A stretch of 64,000 nucleotides of DNA from Polaribacter pacificus (lineage in GTDB: Bacteria; Bacteroidota; Bacteroidia; Flavobacteriales; Flavobacteriaceae): contig NZ_CP150664.1 of the NCBI RefSeq assembly GCF_038024035.1, positions 186,001-250,000 of the forward strand, read 5' to 3'. Positions 10,141 to 18,679 of this stretch are shown one piece after another. The notes under the pieces were generated by a model. The model searched no databases and was not told the origin of the DNA. It saw only the letters and a program-made list of their open reading frames with translations. Position 1 is the first letter of the stretch. Every line of letters starts with the position of its first letter. Position numbers and translations under genes: made by a program.

Positions 10141-10166
10141 AACAAACAGTTTTTAGGTTGTGTGTA

Positions 10167-10174
10167 CAAATATA
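10167..10174 (-). promoter_or_regulatory. Putative promoter -7 element of the protease operon
   Basis: On the minus strand the bases read TATATTTG, matching TAnnTTTG, 27 bases before the papain-like gene's start codon. The palindrome at 10187-10210 lies just upstream, over the expected -33 region. Confidence 0.5.
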
Positions 10175-10186
10175 TTTATCACATAG

Positions 10187-10210
10187 GATATTTGCCATAC
10201 GGCATTTATC
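10187..10210. promoter_or_regulatory. Interrupted palindrome, candidate operator of the protease operon
   Basis: The sequence has the form GATA-N2-TGCC-N4-GGCA-N2-TATC, so 8 bases of each 10-base arm pair perfectly. Its centre (10198.5) is about 35 bases upstream of the transcription start expected from the TATATTTG element. A further TGCC half-site is at 10218-10221. The cognate regulator is not recognisable in the window. Confidence 0.45.
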
Positions 10211-10305
10211 GTATTTTTGCCTAAAAATAAAAAAAAATATTTGTTTACGATTCTAATAATCAAGTAATTGTTTCTATTTTTTAGGGAGTAGATTTTTAAA
10301 AGTGA

Positions 10306-11385
10306 TTAAAAACGAATAATTTTTAAGACTTTTTTTGATCTTAGGTAATTCTTAACGATGGTTTTGGCAAGTGCCTTATTCTCAATAGGAGTGATGATGG
10401 TCTTAAGCAATTCAATTTGATTTTCTTGAAATGCTAAGTTTGTAAAAGCATAGCCAATAACAGTATCTTCTTCAATAAGTATAACAGAATGCTCACCCAA
10501 TACTCTTCCTTTATCGACCAAAATCATGTTTGGATGATTAAAGTGATCAGTAGTCAGTTTTTTATAAGAGTTAAGGTTGTATTTGGGTTTGTTTACTTCT
10601 AGTTCAAGGTAGTACTTTAAATTAGTAATTAGTTCATTTCCTGTGGGCTCATGGCTAATGGAAAGTGTTTTTTCTTGAATTTTTTTACTTCTTTTAGATG
10701 TTTTTAAAAACTGTATGTTCACTTCATTTTTGACGTTGTTTCCTTTGCCTATAAAAATAATATCACCTGATTCTTTGTGTAAATAATAGACACCCATTTC
10801 TGTTGGGAGTGGCTCAAGTAATTTAGTTAATTTTTCAGCAGTTCTTTTGCTGTCAAATAATTTTGTAGAGCTCTCAATAATGGTTTTATCAGAATCTTTG
10901 TCTAGGATGAGTTTAAACAGTTGGACTGTTGCTAAGGCATCGCCATTTGCACGGTGACGGTCACTCATAGGAATCCCAATAGATTTACAAAGTTTTCCGA
11001 GACTGTAAGAGCTTTGGTCTGGGATTAATTTTCTGCTGAGTTCTACTGTACAGAGGGTGTTTCTTTTATAATCATAACCCAAGCGATCGTATTCTGTTTT
11101 TAAAATACGGTAGTCAAAATTAGCATTGTGAGCAACTAAAGTACAATCTTCAGTAATTTCTATAATCCGTTTGGCAATTTCGTGAAATTTTGGAGCATTT
11201 TTAAGCATAGAAGAGTTAATACCAGTAAGTTTAACAACAAAGGGTTGGATCTCTTTTTCTGGATTAACTAGGGTAATAAATTGGTCTACAACTTTCTGCC
11301 CGTCAAATTTATAGATAGCAATCTCAGTGATTCCCTCTTCATTGTATTTTCCTCCAGTAGTTTCAATATCTAAAATTGCGTACAA
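10306..11385 (-). CDS. DnaQ-like 3'-5' exonuclease fused to a degenerate GIY-YIG domain
   Basis: The N-terminal 165 residues are a DEDDh exonuclease: D6 and E8 in DIETTG, D91 in HNANFDYRIL, and H144/D149 in HRANGDA, all five catalytic residues present. Residues 195-272 resemble the UvrC/Cho GIY-YIG nuclease fold (GVYYLHKESGDIIFIGKG, later GNEL and KPKYN). The usual arginine after the YIG motif is absent, so the second domain may bind but not cut DNA. A C-terminal region of about 85 residues is unassigned. The length matches the flavobacterial fusion. It is the last gene of the serC-serA block, 31 bases after the YggS-type gene. It may act in DNA repair or proofreading. Confidence 0.88.
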   Translation of the reverse strand: MYAILDIETTGGKYNEEGITEIAIYKFDGQKVVDQFITLVNPEKEIQPFVVKLTGINSSMLKNAPKFHEIAKRIIEITEDCTLVAHNANFDYRILKTEYDRLGYDYKRNTLCTVELSRKLIPDQSSYSLGKLCKSIGIPMSDRHRANGDALATVQLFKLILDKDSDKTIIESSTKLFDSKRTAEKLTKLLEPLPTEMGVYYLHKESGDIIFIGKGNNVKNEVNIQFLKTSKRSKKIQEKTLSISHEPTGNELITNLKYYLELEVNKPKYNLNSYKKLTTDHFNHPNMILVDKGRVLGEHSVILIEEDTVIGYAFTNLAFQENQIELLKTIITPIENKALAKTIVKNYLRSKKVLKIIRF

Positions 11386-11416
11386 AATATTGTTTCTTTT
11401 TTTAGCTTATAGTAGG

Positions 11417-12082
11417 TTATGCAATATAATTTCTTTCACCAAAGATGGCGCTTCCAACTCGAATCATGGTACTTCCATTTTGGATTGCAAGCTGATAATC
11501 TCCGCTCATCCCCATAGATAAAACGTTTAAATGGTGTTGTTGTTTGTGTTTTTCATAAAACTGCTGTAAGCTAGAAAATTCGTCGTTTATTTGATCTAAC
11601 TCTTCTGTAAATGTTGCCATGCCCATAAAACCGATAACTTTTATGTTTTTCAGTTCTTTAAAAGCATCACTAGTTAAAATGGCTTCAGTCTCTTCTTTAG
11701 TAAGACCAAATTTAGTTTCTTCTTTTGCGATTCTTACCTGAAGTAAACAATTTATGGTTCTTTGATGTTTTTTTGCCTGCTTATTAATCTCTTGTAGCGT
11801 TTTTAAACTATCAACTCCGTGAATCAAGCTTACAAAAGATGCCATGTATTTAACCTTGTTTCGTTGTAGATGACCTATCATATGCCATTCTATATCTTTA
11901 GGTAAAACTTCATATTTACCAAGCATTTCTTGAATTTTATTTTCTCCAAAAATACGTTGACCGGCATCATAGGCTTCTTGAATATCAGCTATTGGTTTTG
12001 TTTTAGAAACAGCAACCAAGCTCACAGAGCTAGGAATTTCTTTGTGTAATTGGGTTAGTTTATCTTTAATGCTTTGGACCAT
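11417..12082 (-). CDS. YggS/PLPBP-family pyridoxal phosphate homeostasis protein
   Basis: The 221-residue protein is a single-domain PLP-binding barrel. The PLP lysine is Lys27 in AVSKTKP, followed by the family motif FGENKIQE and, near the end, LSMGMSGD and RVGSAIFGER that contact the cofactor phosphate. Members buffer free PLP and affect amino acid pools but have no known catalytic activity. It lies 12 bases after the DUF1015 gene in the serine-biosynthesis operon, which contains the PLP enzyme SerC, so a role in supplying PLP or balancing serine-related amino acids fits. Confidence 0.93.
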   Translation of the reverse strand: MVQSIKDKLTQLHKEIPSSVSLVAVSKTKPIADIQEAYDAGQRIFGENKIQEMLGKYEVLPKDIEWHMIGHLQRNKVKYMASFVSLIHGVDSLKTLQEINKQAKKHQRTINCLLQVRIAKEETKFGLTKEETEAILTSDAFKELKNIKVIGFMGMATFTEELDQINDEFSSLQQFYEKHKQQHHLNVLSMGMSGDYQLAIQNGSTMIRVGSAIFGERNYIA

Positions 12083-12094
12083 TACAATACTATT

Positions 12095-13330
12095 TTAAAA
12101 TTCATAAATGGTTAGAGCGCTTCTCAGCTTGGGCTCTATATAGGTGCTTTTGGGAGGCATTTGAAGGTTGGCATCAGCAATTTGCTTTATCTCTTCAATA
12201 TTGATAGGGACCAAGCCAAAAGCTACTTGAAATTCACCATTGTCAACTTTTTCTTTTAATTCTAAACTGTTGTTCTTTTTAGGGGCGTAAGAAATTCGGG
12301 TATCTGTTCTAATATCTTGGATTCCCAAGATGGGTTTTAAAACGGTTTTATATAAAATTTCTGTATCCAACTGACTCAATACATCGGTAAACTCATATCC
12401 AGTCTTTCTTAAATACAAAGAATAATAATTTCCATTTAAATACATTGAAAAATGATGTTTTTCTTTTGGAACATACAAAGATTGCCCTTTGTTTTCTATC
12501 CTAAAATACGCATCCAACTCTATTAAAAACTCATCCACTGTTAAACCGTTTAAATCTTTAACAAATCGGTTGAACTCATAAACCTTTAGATGACTTTCAG
12601 GGATCAGGTAGCTCATAAAAAAATTATAAGCTTCCAAGCCAGTGTGATCAGGATTCTCTTCTTGAAGTCGTCTAGCTAATAAGCATGAAGATGAAGATCG
12701 ATGGTGTCCATCGGCAATATACAGTGCAGAAATTTCTTTAAATGCATTTTGGATGATCTCAATTTCTTGCTGTTTGTCAATCAACCAAATACAGTGTGTG
12801 TTTTTGTCTGTGGTGGTAAACTCATATTCTGGCCTCTTTAATAAGTGCTTTTCTATGATTTTAGCAATGGTAGTATTGTCAGGATAAGTTAACAAAACAG
12901 GCTCGGCATTAAAACCTGTATTCTTTAAATAGTTCTCAAATAATAGCTCTCTTAGGTGTAAGGTACCCTCGTGTTTTTTTATAATATCATTATTGTAGTC
13001 TTCTACAGAAGTAGCAGCGATGATTCCACAAAATGTACTCTCTGGTGTTGTTTTTTTATAAAGATAAAAAGCAGGTTTTTCATCCTGTTTAAAAACACCA
13101 TCTTCTTTAAATTCTAAATAACGATTGTGAACCAACTTAAAACGTTGTTCACCCAAAGTTTCTTGATTGTACTTGTAACCAGGATTGATTACATGTAAAA
13201 ACGTATACGGATTGTATTTGAGTTTTGCTTTTAGCTTCTTGGTCGCATAAATTTCATACGATTTGGAAGACACCAAGCCAACTTTATCTCTGGTTGCCCT
13301 AACTGCTTTAAACGGGTTAACAATTGCCAT
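12095..13330 (-). CDS. DUF1015 family protein in the serine-biosynthesis operon
   Basis: The 411-residue soluble protein belongs to the DUF1015 family, recognised by its N-terminus (VNPFKAVRATRDKVGLVSSKSYE) and by ALYIADGHHRSSSS near the middle. The DGHHR at residues 207-211 resembles the motif with which the ParB/SerK/sulfiredoxin superfamily binds nucleotide. Its first codon shares a base with the serA stop, so the two are tightly coupled. Bacterial neighbours of this family are often serA and serC. The function is not established. A serine- or phosphoserine-related phosphotransfer reaction is my inference from the motif and context. Confidence 0.88.
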   Translation of the reverse strand: MAIVNPFKAVRATRDKVGLVSSKSYEIYATKKLKAKLKYNPYTFLHVINPGYKYNQETLGEQRFKLVHNRYLEFKEDGVFKQDEKPAFYLYKKTTPESTFCGIIAATSVEDYNNDIIKKHEGTLHLRELLFENYLKNTGFNAEPVLLTYPDNTTIAKIIEKHLLKRPEYEFTTTDKNTHCIWLIDKQQEIEIIQNAFKEISALYIADGHHRSSSSCLLARRLQEENPDHTGLEAYNFFMSYLIPESHLKVYEFNRFVKDLNGLTVDEFLIELDAYFRIENKGQSLYVPKEKHHFSMYLNGNYYSLYLRKTGYEFTDVLSQLDTEILYKTVLKPILGIQDIRTDTRISYAPKKNNSLELKEKVDNGEFQVAFGLVPINIEEIKQIADANLQMPPKSTYIEPKLRSALTIYEF

Positions 13331-14283
13331 TATTCTGAAAGTAAGCTAATAATTTGCTGAGCTAACTCTTTTCCAATTCGCTCTTGAGCTTCTAAAGTTG
13401 CTGCTCCAATATGAGGACTTAATGAAATATCAGGATTCATTAACAACTGTATTTCTGGGTTTGGTTCGCTTTCAAAAACATCCAAACCTGCATATCTTAC
13501 TTTGGCTTTTTCTATTGCATTGACCAAGGCAACTTCATCAATAACACCTCCACGAGCTGTATTGATAATTCCAACTCCGTCTTTCATGGCTTCAAACTCT
13601 TTAGTTCCAATAAGGTGTTTTCCTTGGTTTGGTACGTGTACAGTTATAAAGTCTGCTTGTTTTAAAACCTCAGCAATGGATTGTGTTTCAATTTCTACAT
13701 CAATAGACTGTCCGTTGTAAAAAGAAATATTGATAGACGATTTTCCTATTATAGCATCCGTAGCAATTACTTTCATTCCTATTCCTAAAGCTATTTTTGC
13801 AACTTCTTTTCCAATACGACCAAAACCAATGATTCCTAGAGTTTTTCCTCGTAATTCTGAACCTGCTGCAAAATCTTTCTTTAGATCTTTAAAGCGTGTA
13901 TCACCTTCAAGAGGCATTTCTCTATTGGCTTGGTGCAAATAACGAACCATTCCAAATAGGTGAGCAAAAACTAATTCAGCTACAGAGTTAGAAGATGCAT
14001 TAGGAGTATTGATTACATGCAAACCTTGACCTTTTGCGTATTCTACATCGATATTATCCATTCCAACCCCTCCACGTCCAATTAGCTTTAAGCTTGGACA
14101 AGCATCTATTAATTCTTGACGAACTTGAGTTGCACTACGCACTAAAATTGCGTCAATTTTATGCTCATTGATAAAGTTCTCTAATTGATTTTGTGCTACT
14201 TTGGTTGTTATTACTTCAAAACCACTGTTTTCAAGAGTAATTATTCCGCTTTGCGAAATACCGTCATTTGCTAATATTTTCAT
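13330..14283 (-). CDS. serA: D-3-phosphoglycerate dehydrogenase
   Basis: SerA oxidises 3-phosphoglycerate to 3-phosphohydroxypyruvate with NAD+, the first step of serine synthesis. The 317-residue protein has the Rossmann motif GFGRIG at 153-158 and the catalytic triad: Arg244 in NTARGG, Glu273 in FESEP and His291 in SPHIGAAT. It is short and has no ACT or other C-terminal regulatory domain, so serine feedback inhibition of the E. coli type is not expected. It lies 68 bases after serC and overlaps the DUF1015 gene by one base. Confidence 0.95.
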   Translation of the reverse strand: MKILANDGISQSGIITLENSGFEVITTKVAQNQLENFINEHKIDAILVRSATQVRQELIDACPSLKLIGRGGVGMDNIDVEYAKGQGLHVINTPNASSNSVAELVFAHLFGMVRYLHQANREMPLEGDTRFKDLKKDFAAGSELRGKTLGIIGFGRIGKEVAKIALGIGMKVIATDAIIGKSSINISFYNGQSIDVEIETQSIAEVLKQADFITVHVPNQGKHLIGTKEFEAMKDGVGIINTARGGVIDEVALVNAIEKAKVRYAGLDVFESEPNPEIQLLMNPDISLSPHIGAATLEAQERIGKELAQQIISLLSE

Positions 14284-14351
14284 TCTTTATTCTTGTTATC
14301 AGATTCTAGTATTTGATATACTTTTATTTTTTTAAACAAACAGTTAGTTTG

Positions 14352-15416
14352 TTATACATTTCTTTCGAGTTCTTGCATTACATCAACCAAAACTTGTACG
14401 CTATATAAAGGCAATGCATTGTACATGCTTGCACGATAACCACCTACACTTCTGTGTCCGTTTAAACCATTGATCCCTGCTGATTTCCATAAGCCATCAA
14501 AAACAGAAGTCATGTTTTCATCTACCAAAGCAAAAGTAGCATTCATTGTACTGCGGTCTTCTTTGGCAACAATTCCTTTAAACAAAGGATTTCTATCAAT
14601 TTCTGCATACAAAAGAGCTGCCTTTTTTTCATTTACTTTTTCTATAAAAGGAATCCCACCTAAGTTTTTTAACCATTCTAAAGTTAACATCGAAACATAC
14701 ACTGCAAAAACAGGAGGGGTGTTAAACATACTTTCTTTACCTATATGCGTTTGGTAGTTAAGTATAGAAGGAATTTCTCTTTCTACTTTTCCTAAAATAT
14801 CTTCTTTGATAACCACCAAAGTGGCTCCAGCAGGTCCCATGTTTTTTTGTGCTCCAGCATAGATTAAATCAAATTTTGAAAAATCAAGCATACGAGAAAA
14901 AATATCCGAGCTCATATCACATACATTAACACCCTCAAATTCTGGGAATTCTTTTAATTGAGTCCCAAAAATTGTGTTGTTACTTGTACTATGAAAATAA
15001 TCTGCATCTGATGGGATGCTATAGTTTTTAGGGATATAATTAAAATTTTGATCTTTTGATGAAGCAACTTCAACTACTTCACCAAACATTTTAGCTTCTT
15101 TAATGGCATTACTTGCCCAAGTTCCCGTGTTTAAATAGGCTGCTTTTTTATCTAGTAAATTATAGGCAGTCATTAAAAATTGCATGCTTGCACCACCTTG
15201 TAAAAACAATACCTGATAGCCTTTGTTTTCTAGGTTTAAAAGTTCTAATACCAAGTTTCTTGCTTTTTCCATTACCGCTACAAAAGGTTTGCTACGGTGC
15301 GAGATCTCAATCAAAGAAAGGTCATCATTGTTAAAGTTTAGTACTGCTTCTGAAGCTTGTTGTAAAACTTCTTGCGGTAAAATACATGGTCCAGCGCTAA
15401 AGTTGTGTTTTTTCAT
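14352..15416 (-). CDS. serC: Phosphoserine aminotransferase
   Basis: SerC converts 3-phosphohydroxypyruvate and glutamate to phosphoserine, and can also act in pyridoxine synthesis. The 354-residue length is typical. It begins with the family signature HNFSAGP, has the PLP-phosphate contact QGGAS (residues 73-77), and the Schiff-base lysine Lys191 in YAGAQKNMGPAG. It starts the run serC-serA-DUF1015-YggS-exonuclease. No phosphoserine phosphatase gene (serB) is found in the window. Confidence 0.97.
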   Translation of the reverse strand: MKKHNFSAGPCILPQEVLQQASEAVLNFNNDDLSLIEISHRSKPFVAVMEKARNLVLELLNLENKGYQVLFLQGGASMQFLMTAYNLLDKKAAYLNTGTWASNAIKEAKMFGEVVEVASSKDQNFNYIPKNYSIPSDADYFHSTSNNTIFGTQLKEFPEFEGVNVCDMSSDIFSRMLDFSKFDLIYAGAQKNMGPAGATLVVIKEDILGKVEREIPSILNYQTHIGKESMFNTPPVFAVYVSMLTLEWLKNLGGIPFIEKVNEKKAALLYAEIDRNPLFKGIVAKEDRSTMNATFALVDENMTSVFDGLWKSAGINGLNGHRSVGGYRASMYNALPLYSVQVLVDVMQELERNV

Positions 15417-15499
15417 TGTTACAGTGTGTTGTTTATGGCTAACAAATATCTATTTTTTGTAGGGATTTAGAAACTACTTTAGTTTAAAATATCAATTGA

Positions 15500-16558
15500 C
15501 TAAATTTTTGATAAAAAATCTAAGGTGTTTATGCCGTCAGCATAGTCCCATAATTTTGGTTTTTGTGTTTTTCCGAATTCAATTTCATTGCTTAGAACTC
15601 CTTTAGAAACGACGCACTGAATCTTGTCTGCATCAGCTGCTAATTTTTGCTCTAAGGTTTCTAAGTCTTCATAATATTCATAAAATACGGTTGCAATAGG
15701 AGAGGCATAGCTTTGATCTTCTTTAAGCATCAGAAAACCATTTTCAAGCAAATCAAACAAACTCATTAAATACACAGCTTTGTTGTAATCGTAATTGTTG
15801 GCGTATTTGGCGTTCTCAATAAGCTCTTTTTTTGCATACATCCCATTAAAAAAAGCATCAAAATTATAGCCTTTTGGAACATAGAGTTTAGAAACACTTC
15901 TACAACCCAACCCAAAATACTGAAAGACATCATCGCTTAAAGCTTCTAATTGTTTATCTGTTTCGTTCCCAGTAAGAATGGCAACAGAATTTCTGCTTTT
16001 CCGAATAATATTGGGCTTGTCTTTAAAATAGTAATCAAAATAACGAGCTGTATTATTGCTTCCGGTAGCAATCACAGCATCATAGTCTGTTAAAGCCTGT
16101 TCTGTAAAAGTGATGGTTCCCTTAAGGCTAGGTTCAGCAAACTCTAAATATTTGGCTATAAAAGGCAATAAGTGTTTGTCGTTTGAAGACTGTTTGATTA
16201 ATACATCATGTCCAGAAATAAGTACAGATAAAAAATCATGAAAGCCAACTAAAGGGATGTTTCCTGCCATAATAATGGCAACTGTTTTTGCTTTTTCTGA
16301 ACCTTCAAGTTGGGTAGTCCATTCGTTTAAATTGTCTGAAGTCAATGCAGTTGACCAACTCTCTAGAGCAAATAGTATGTTTTCTTTGGTAAACCAAGAA
16401 TTAGATTCGCCAGCTAATTTTATTTGATGTTTAAAGCCATCAAAAAACAAATCATTGTGTGCGATATTATCTTTTTTAATGATTTCTTTTTGTGAAAATT
16501 GACTTAAAAAGGTTCCTAATTGAACAAAAGCTTGAATTCGATTTTGTATTCTGTTCAT
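15500..16558 (-). CDS. LuxC-like acyl-CoA reductase
   Basis: The 352-residue protein matches the LuxC/acyl-CoA reductase family: AIIMAGNIPLVGFHDFLSVLISGH for nucleotide binding (about residues 94-117), ATGSNNTARYFDYYF, and FGLGCRSVSKLYVP with the likely catalytic Cys219. LuxC-type enzymes reduce acyl-thioesters to aldehydes with NAD(P)H. The gene is divergent from a 2[4Fe-4S] ferredoxin gene and lies 83 bases upstream of serC on the same strand. No luciferase or fatty-aldehyde genes are near, so the physiological substrate is open. Confidence 0.87.
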   Translation of the reverse strand: MNRIQNRIQAFVQLGTFLSQFSQKEIIKKDNIAHNDLFFDGFKHQIKLAGESNSWFTKENILFALESWSTALTSDNLNEWTTQLEGSEKAKTVAIIMAGNIPLVGFHDFLSVLISGHDVLIKQSSNDKHLLPFIAKYLEFAEPSLKGTITFTEQALTDYDAVIATGSNNTARYFDYYFKDKPNIIRKSRNSVAILTGNETDKQLEALSDDVFQYFGLGCRSVSKLYVPKGYNFDAFFNGMYAKKELIENAKYANNYDYNKAVYLMSLFDLLENGFLMLKEDQSYASPIATVFYEYYEDLETLEQKLAADADKIQCVVSKGVLSNEIEFGKTQKPKLWDYADGINTLDFLSKI

Positions 16559-16562
16559 TTCT

Positions 16563-16594
16563 TTTGGTTGTAAACTATTTTGGACTTATTTTTG
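16563..16594 (+). promoter_or_regulatory. Putative ferredoxin promoter (TTTG and TATTTTTG elements)
   Basis: TTTG at 16563-16566 and TATTTTTG at 16587-16594 are separated by 20 bases, close to the Bacteroidota -33/-7 pattern. The predicted leader before the ferredoxin ATG is about 35 bases. Confidence 0.6.
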
Positions 16595-16630
16595 CAGTAG
16601 CAAAGGTACATAAACTGAAACAGAAAAACT

Positions 16631-16981
16631 ATGGCAATTATAATAACTGATGAATGCATAAATTGTGGGGCTTGTGAGCCAGAATGCCCAAACACTGCTA
16701 TTTATGAAGGAGCAGACGATTGGAAGTACGCAGACGGAACAACTTTAAACGGGAGCATCGTTTTACCAAACGGAAAATCAGCCAATGCAGATGAGGATCA
16801 AGAGCCTATTTCTGATGAAATTTATTTTATTGTTGCTGATAAATGTACAGAGTGTAAAGGATTTCATGAGGAGCCACAATGTGCAGCTGTTTGTCCAGTA
16901 GATTGTTGTGTGCCAGATGATGAAAACGTTGAAACTGAAGAAGCCTTGTTAGAGAAACAACGCTTTATGCACGGTGAATAG
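16631..16981 (+). CDS. 2[4Fe-4S] ferredoxin
   Basis: This 116-residue acidic protein carries two cysteine clusters. The first is [12 protein letters not shown] (Cys 9, 12, 15, 19); the second is [22 protein letters not shown], with the spacing between second and third cysteine enlarged as in Alvin-type ferredoxins. The lengthened C-terminal tail also fits that type. It would carry low-potential electrons in the cytoplasm. Its divergent neighbour is a LuxC-like acyl-CoA reductase, an arrangement that may reflect shared control rather than direct electron transfer, since LuxC enzymes normally use NADPH. Confidence 0.95.
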   Translation: MAIIITDECINCGACEPECPNTAIYEGADDWKYADGTTLNGSIVLPNGKSANADEDQEPISDEIYFIVADKCTECKGFHEEPQCAAVCPVDCCVPDDENVETEEALLEKQRFMHGE

Positions 16982-17000
16982 TATAAAAGATATTTTTAAA

Positions 17001-17030
17001 AATCCTGTTTTTACGACAGGATTTTTTTTG
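17001..17030 (+). terminator. Terminator after the ferredoxin gene
   Basis: An 8-bp stem (AATCCTGT / ACAGGATT, 17001-17008 and 17016-17023) with a 7-base loop is followed by a T run. It separates the convergent ferredoxin and surface-protein genes. Confidence 0.8.
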
Positions 17031-17034
17031 TTTA

Positions 17035-18513
17035 TTACTCAGAAAAAGGCTTTAGCAAAACGCCGTTTTTCCAAGAAGACATATGGTAGTCAATAATAGA
17101 TAAAAAAGGAAGTAATTTTCTTTTTTGAACCATTTTGATAGCATCCGGATTTGTAGCAGCCGTTTTTGTAACCACCATTTCTGTTGTAGAATAGATATTC
17201 CCTTCTAATTTGACGCCAAATTTTATCTTGTTTTTATCAGAAGAATACTCTATAAATTTAAAAGATCTATTGACGTAAAAATACCTACCTTGCTCTTCTT
17301 TAGCGTAGTGTATTCGATAAACATCATTGTTGTCTCTTTGGTAGCGTATTGTGCCGTTTCTAGTGTTTTCAGAATACTTTACACCTAATACTAGCTTGAG
17401 GTTCATATGCTCGCCTCGTTTTCCTTTAGCATAGGAGTAAGTTACCTTTCTGACAGCAAAATCAAAGGCATTGACATAGAGGGTGCCAGAAAATTTAGCT
17501 TTTGATTTTCGAGGATAAAACAACAATTCATAGGTAAGTTCATCATCAATTATTCGAACAGATTTTAGCTGATATTTATAATAATTGGTATCTAAAAAAT
17601 TATTTGGAGAATCTGGGTTTAAAAAACTAAAAGTTCTTTGTGTTTCTAAAAAATCACTTTTTAGAGTGCTGGTGTCAAAGGTGTTTTTTCTACTGTCTAC
17701 CTGACGATTTATTTTTTGAATAGAAATGGTGTCATCTACTTTAAAAAAACCTGTTTTAACTTTGTAACTCTTGGTTTTATCCAAATAATTTAAAACTAAT
17801 TGCTGTCCTTTCTCTTGAATTTTTTCTAAAGTAAAATCTTCTTGGTTGGTAGAAATTCTATAAGCTTTTGCACTGTCAATATTGCTAATGATATACGTTT
17901 TTTTTAATTGATCTACATACACATTTTTAAAAGAGTGTGTAGCATAGTAGTCTGTGTAAAATGTTGATTTAGAGTTTTTTATATTGTTAGAGAAAATGTT
18001 TAATTCTTTGTTTGCTAGCTTTTCATTTGCCCGATTTAACAGGGTGCTTCTATCTAAGTCAAAATCAACTTTATCAAAGGCAGCTCGGTTAGATTTTCTT
18101 AAGAAGACATCTTGCTTCTGCGCTTTGGTATCATAGTTTTTATGCTTGTTCTTTTCTATATAAAACAATAAAGAATCTAAACTGTAGGTTTTGCTGTTTA
18201 GTTCTACTTCTTTTAAGTTGTTCTCTCTTTCAGATAATGCAACGATAAAGTTTAATATTTTAAGACTGTCAAGGGATAGGGTTCTAGTAGTGTAGCCAAG
18301 ACAAGAAAAAATCAATTGATTTTTCCCTAACATGTCAATCTCATAAAGCCCTAAATTATCTGAGTAAGTTCCTGTTTTTTTATCAAGCTGCACTGCTACA
18401 TTAGACATTGGTTCTAAGGTTCTAGCATCAATAATTTTGCCATTGATTTTCTGAGAAAACAATGCTTGACTGCTTAGAAAAAAGACAAAACATCCTAAAA
18501 TCAAATTCTTCAT
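17035..18513 (-). CDS. Secreted carboxypeptidase-regulatory-like (CarboxypepD_reg) domain protein
   Basis: The 492-residue protein has a signal peptide (about 1-20, ending LFSQ) and then a domain of about 85 residues, KINGKIIDARTLEPMSNVAVQLD through GYTTRTLSL, matching the beta-sandwich often found at the start of TonB-dependent receptors in Bacteroidota. The remainder (about residues 110-490) has no TonB plug and is rich in beta-strand and charged segments, so it is not a complete receptor. Related proteins are common flavobacterial surface or periplasmic proteins of unknown role. It stands alone, convergent with the ferredoxin gene. Confidence 0.8.
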   Translation of the reverse strand: MKNLILGCFVFFLSSQALFSQKINGKIIDARTLEPMSNVAVQLDKKTGTYSDNLGLYEIDMLGKNQLIFSCLGYTTRTLSLDSLKILNFIVALSERENNLKEVELNSKTYSLDSLLFYIEKNKHKNYDTKAQKQDVFLRKSNRAAFDKVDFDLDRSTLLNRANEKLANKELNIFSNNIKNSKSTFYTDYYATHSFKNVYVDQLKKTYIISNIDSAKAYRISTNQEDFTLEKIQEKGQQLVLNYLDKTKSYKVKTGFFKVDDTISIQKINRQVDSRKNTFDTSTLKSDFLETQRTFSFLNPDSPNNFLDTNYYKYQLKSVRIIDDELTYELLFYPRKSKAKFSGTLYVNAFDFAVRKVTYSYAKGKRGEHMNLKLVLGVKYSENTRNGTIRYQRDNNDVYRIHYAKEEQGRYFYVNRSFKFIEYSSDKNKIKFGVKLEGNIYSTTEMVVTKTAATNPDAIKMVQKRKLLPFLSIIDYHMSSWKNGVLLKPFSE

Positions 18514-18588
18514 GGGTCGATTAATTTTTATAAATCTATGACATTCTTTTTATTTTATAAGAAATGAGGGAAAATTTTAACAAAGTAG

Positions 18589-18596
18589 TATATTTG
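18589..18596 (+). promoter_or_regulatory. Putative ychF promoter, -7 element TATATTTG
   Basis: TATATTTG matches TAnnTTTG and lies 83 bases upstream of the ychF start. The intervening leader is AT-rich with no other clear signal. Confidence 0.5.
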
Positions 18597-18679
18597 CACT
18601 CGCAAATTTTAAGACGATTTTTTGATTAACAGAAAAAGAGTTTTATTTTTTGGCATCAATTTAACACAGCACATATCAA

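Noticed and set aside
10212..10219. TATTTTTG on the plus strand in the gap before the exonuclease gene
   Set aside because: No gene or RNA on the plus strand follows it; both flanking genes read on the minus strand. AT-rich DNA gives such matches by chance.
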